A DNA stretch of 18,404 bases, from positions 1 through 18,404 of the forward strand of contig RFPZ01000019.1 of NCBI GenBank assembly GCA_009925905.1, written 5' to 3'. The DNA is from Candidatus Aquidulcis frankliniae. Its GTDB lineage: Bacteria; Chloroflexota; Limnocylindria; Limnocylindrales; Limnocylindraceae. The notes under the pieces are model-generated. The model ran no database searches. It had not been told where the DNA came from and saw only the letters and a program-made list of their open reading frames with translations. The translations under genes and the position numbers were made by a program. The number at the start of each line of letters is the position of its first letter. The first letter of the stretch is position 1. Shown here in pieces: positions 16,700 through 18,404 of the stretch.

Positions 16700-18404
16700 G
16701 TGGCACCAGATCCACGCACCCTACGCACCGACTCGCGCCTCCGTGCCAACATCGTCACCTTTGTTCTGATCCTCGTTGCCAGCGTGTGTGTTGCACGTCT
16801 TGGCTATTGGCAGGTCGTTGCTCGCGATCAGCTACTTGAGGCCGCCGCCGCTCAGTTGCGCACGACGGTTACGAACGAGCCAATTCGGGGAACCATCACC
16901 GACCGAACCGGTGCCGTGGTCCTTGCCACCACCGTGCTGCGCCATCGCCTCCTCTCCCAGGGTTCAGTGATCTCGGCGGCAGATCGAGCAGCGACGGCGG
17001 ACGCGCTGGTCGCGTCCCTCGCGCTTAGCCCGTCGGCTGCGACGAAGGTGCGTGCCGTCCTTGAATCTGGCCGCAAATGGGCGGTACTTCTTCCAGCGCT
17101 GGACGATGCCCAGACCGACATCGTTCGGGGTGAGATCGCGTCGGATCGAGTACGTGGAGTCACACTTGAAGAGGTCCGCGTTCGACTCTATCCGCAGCCT
17201 GGCGGGGGAGTTGGAACCACACTCGCCAGCCACGTCCTCGGATTCGTCAACGCTGATGGAACTGGTCAATACGGTCTCGAGGAGTACTACAACGAACATC
17301 TGGCAGGTGCCGCCAGCGTAAGCACCACGGTCCGCGGCTCCGACGGCCAACTTGAAACGACTCAAGTGACGGCCGGCCGCAAGCCTTCAAACCTCCAGCT
17401 CTGCATTGACGCCACGTTGCAAACTTTGGTGGAACAGGAGGTGACGACAGCCGGGATTGCGGACGACGCCGAATCTGTAAGCGCCATCGTGATGGATCCC
17501 TATACGGGCGCAATCATCTCCTCGGCATCGTGGCCCTCGTACGATGCGAACAACTTTGGCGTAACAGCAGCTCGCGATCCAAGTCGCTTTATCAACCCTG
17601 CGACGACCAGCGTCTATGAGCCAGGATCGGTAATGAAGGCGATTACCTCTGTTGCCGCACTTGAGTCAGGTCTCTATTCGCCCACGAGCCGCATTCAAGA
17701 TGAAACGGTGCTCAATCTTGACAACGGTGCGACAAAGGTGCGCAACTCAGACTTGAAGTCAAAAGGGTCAATGACGCTCACGGCCGCACTCGCGTGGAGC
17801 CGCAACGTCATCTTCAGTAAGGTTGGCCTCTCACTCGGAAGTGACGCACGTGAAGCCGCCGCACGGCTGTATGCCACCTGGCTTCGATTTGGATTCGGCG
17901 GCAAGACAGGCATTGATGTGGTTGGCGAGAGCCAAGGGCTCGTAAACGACCCAGCCGATCGACGATGGCGCGAAATTGACGTTGCTAATGCCTCATTCGG
18001 TCAAGGTGTGGGCACAACGCTAATTCAACTTGCCGTGGCGTATTCAGCGCTGGTTAATGGCGGTGTGCTCGTGCGGCCACGACTCGTTGAATCGATCGAT
18101 GGCGTCCCGATCCCAATCACAGTTCGCGGTACGGCAACGACTCCTGCAGTCTCCGCTCAGATGGTTCAGATGACCAGCCAGGTGACATCGAGCGTTCCTG
18201 TGTACGCCAGGCTGACCCGAATGGACGGGTACTCCTACGGCGGCAAGACGGGAACCGCTCAGATCTGGCTTAAAGATGCTGACGGTGGGAAGGGCGCCTG
18301 GGATTTTGAGCACTACAACTTCACCTTTGTTGGCTGGGTCGGCAAGACTGCGCCTGAATACGTCATTGCGATCTCTATTCGTCGCGGAACACCGGTGACG
18401 CAGC
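16700..18404 (+). CDS. ftsI: Division-specific penicillin-binding protein (FtsI/PBP3-like transpeptidase), 3'-truncated by window end
   Basis: Class B PBP that cross-links septal peptidoglycan. The frame is open from GTG 16700 (directly after the ftsL stop) to the window end, 568 residues visible. A short cytoplasmic tail precedes one transmembrane helix (about 17-36, ANIVTFVLILVASVCVARLG). The dimerisation/pedestal domain has the family motif RGTITDRTGAVVLA and GFVNADGTGQYGLEEYYN. The transpeptidase domain is complete in its active-site motifs: SxxK with Ser310 and Lys313 (EPGSVMK), SxN with Ser367 and Asn369 (WSRNVIF), and KTG at Lys516 (YGGKTGTAQ). No PASTA domain is visible, but the last part of the protein is missing. 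Position after mraZ-rsmH-ftsL supports FtsI/PBP3 rather than an elongation PBP. Confidence 0.94.
   Translation, partial: MAPDPRTLRTDSRLRANIVTFVLILVASVCVARLGYWQVVARDQLLEAAAAQLRTTVTNEPIRGTITDRTGAVVLATTVLRHRLLSQGSVISAADRAATADALVASLALSPSAATKVRAVLESGRKWAVLLPALDDAQTDIVRGEIASDRVRGVTLEEVRVRLYPQPGGGVGTTLASHVLGFVNADGTGQYGLEEYYNEHLAGAASVSTTVRGSDGQLETTQVTAGRKPSNLQLCIDATLQTLVEQEVTTAGIADDAESVSAIVMDPYTGAIISSASWPSYDANNFGVTAARDPSRFINPATTSVYEPGSVMKAITSVAALESGLYSPTSRIQDETVLNLDNGATKVRNSDLKSKGSMTLTAALAWSRNVIFSKVGLSLGSDAREAAARLYATWLRFGFGGKTGIDVVGESQGLVNDPADRRWREIDVANASFGQGVGTTLIQLAVAYSALVNGGVLVRPRLVESIDGVPIPITVRGTATTPAVSAQMVQMTSQVTSSVPVYARLTRMDGYSYGGKTGTAQIWLKDADGGKGAWDFEHYNFTFVGWVGKTAPEYVIAISIRRGTPVTQ

Overview
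This is a GC-rich, densely packed chromosomal window. Gaps are mostly under 150 bp, many genes share 1- to 4-base stop/start overlaps, and 10 of the 16 protein starts visible are GTG or TTG. Everything I recognise is core bacterial genome. I see no insertion sequence, phage, CRISPR array or defence/secretion island. The gene mix is a two-chain, archaeal/Chloroflexota-style methylmalonyl-CoA mutase, a type-A SdhCDAB, a primary sigma factor with a Lys/Pro/Ala-rich N-terminus, and a dcw cluster starting with mraZ. It suggests a free-living aerobic bacterium, possibly a streamlined member of the Chloroflexota (Limnocylindria-like). That placement is inference from gene style, not a database result.

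Layout. (1) 2-3879: the 3' part of dnaG overlaps rpoD by 4 bp, a macromolecular-synthesis pair. RpoD has a histone-H1-like low-complexity N-terminal tail and a large insert between regions 1.2 and 2. (2) 3916-4457: tRNA-Asn(GTT) behind an extended -10 promoter, then a 122-residue protein of unknown function. (3) 4468-5391 (minus): a ParB-family protein without a ParA partner in the window. (4) 5515-7580: methylmalonyl-CoA mutase catalytic subunit and methylmalonyl-CoA epimerase. (5) 7584-9524 (minus): sucC-sucD, convergent with the mutase pair; sucC carries an internal deletion with frameshift. (6) 9657-12936: sdhCDAB. (7) 12939-14249: a protein fusing RNase HI to a PhnP-like metallo-beta-lactamase-fold domain. 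(8) 14258-14601: RNase P RNA. (9) 14602-18404: a promoter region with candidate MraZ boxes and a G-quadruplex motif, then mraZ-rsmH-ftsL-ftsI, with ftsI cut by the window end.

How the genes work together. Regions 4-6 form one metabolic neighbourhood. Methylmalonyl-CoA is epimerised and isomerised to succinyl-CoA, which SucCD converts to succinate with formation of a nucleoside triphosphate. SdhCDAB oxidises succinate to fumarate and passes electrons to quinone. The cobalamin-binding subunit of the mutase and its MeaB chaperone are not in the window. Regions 7-9 link RNA processing to the start of the division/cell-wall cluster, where MraZ probably controls its own promoter.

The points most worth a second look are the sucC lesion, the RNase HI-MBL fusion, the 10-bp-period repeats just downstream of the mraZ promoter, and the two unusual segments of the sigma factor. 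I found no clear candidate for an entirely new multi-gene system.
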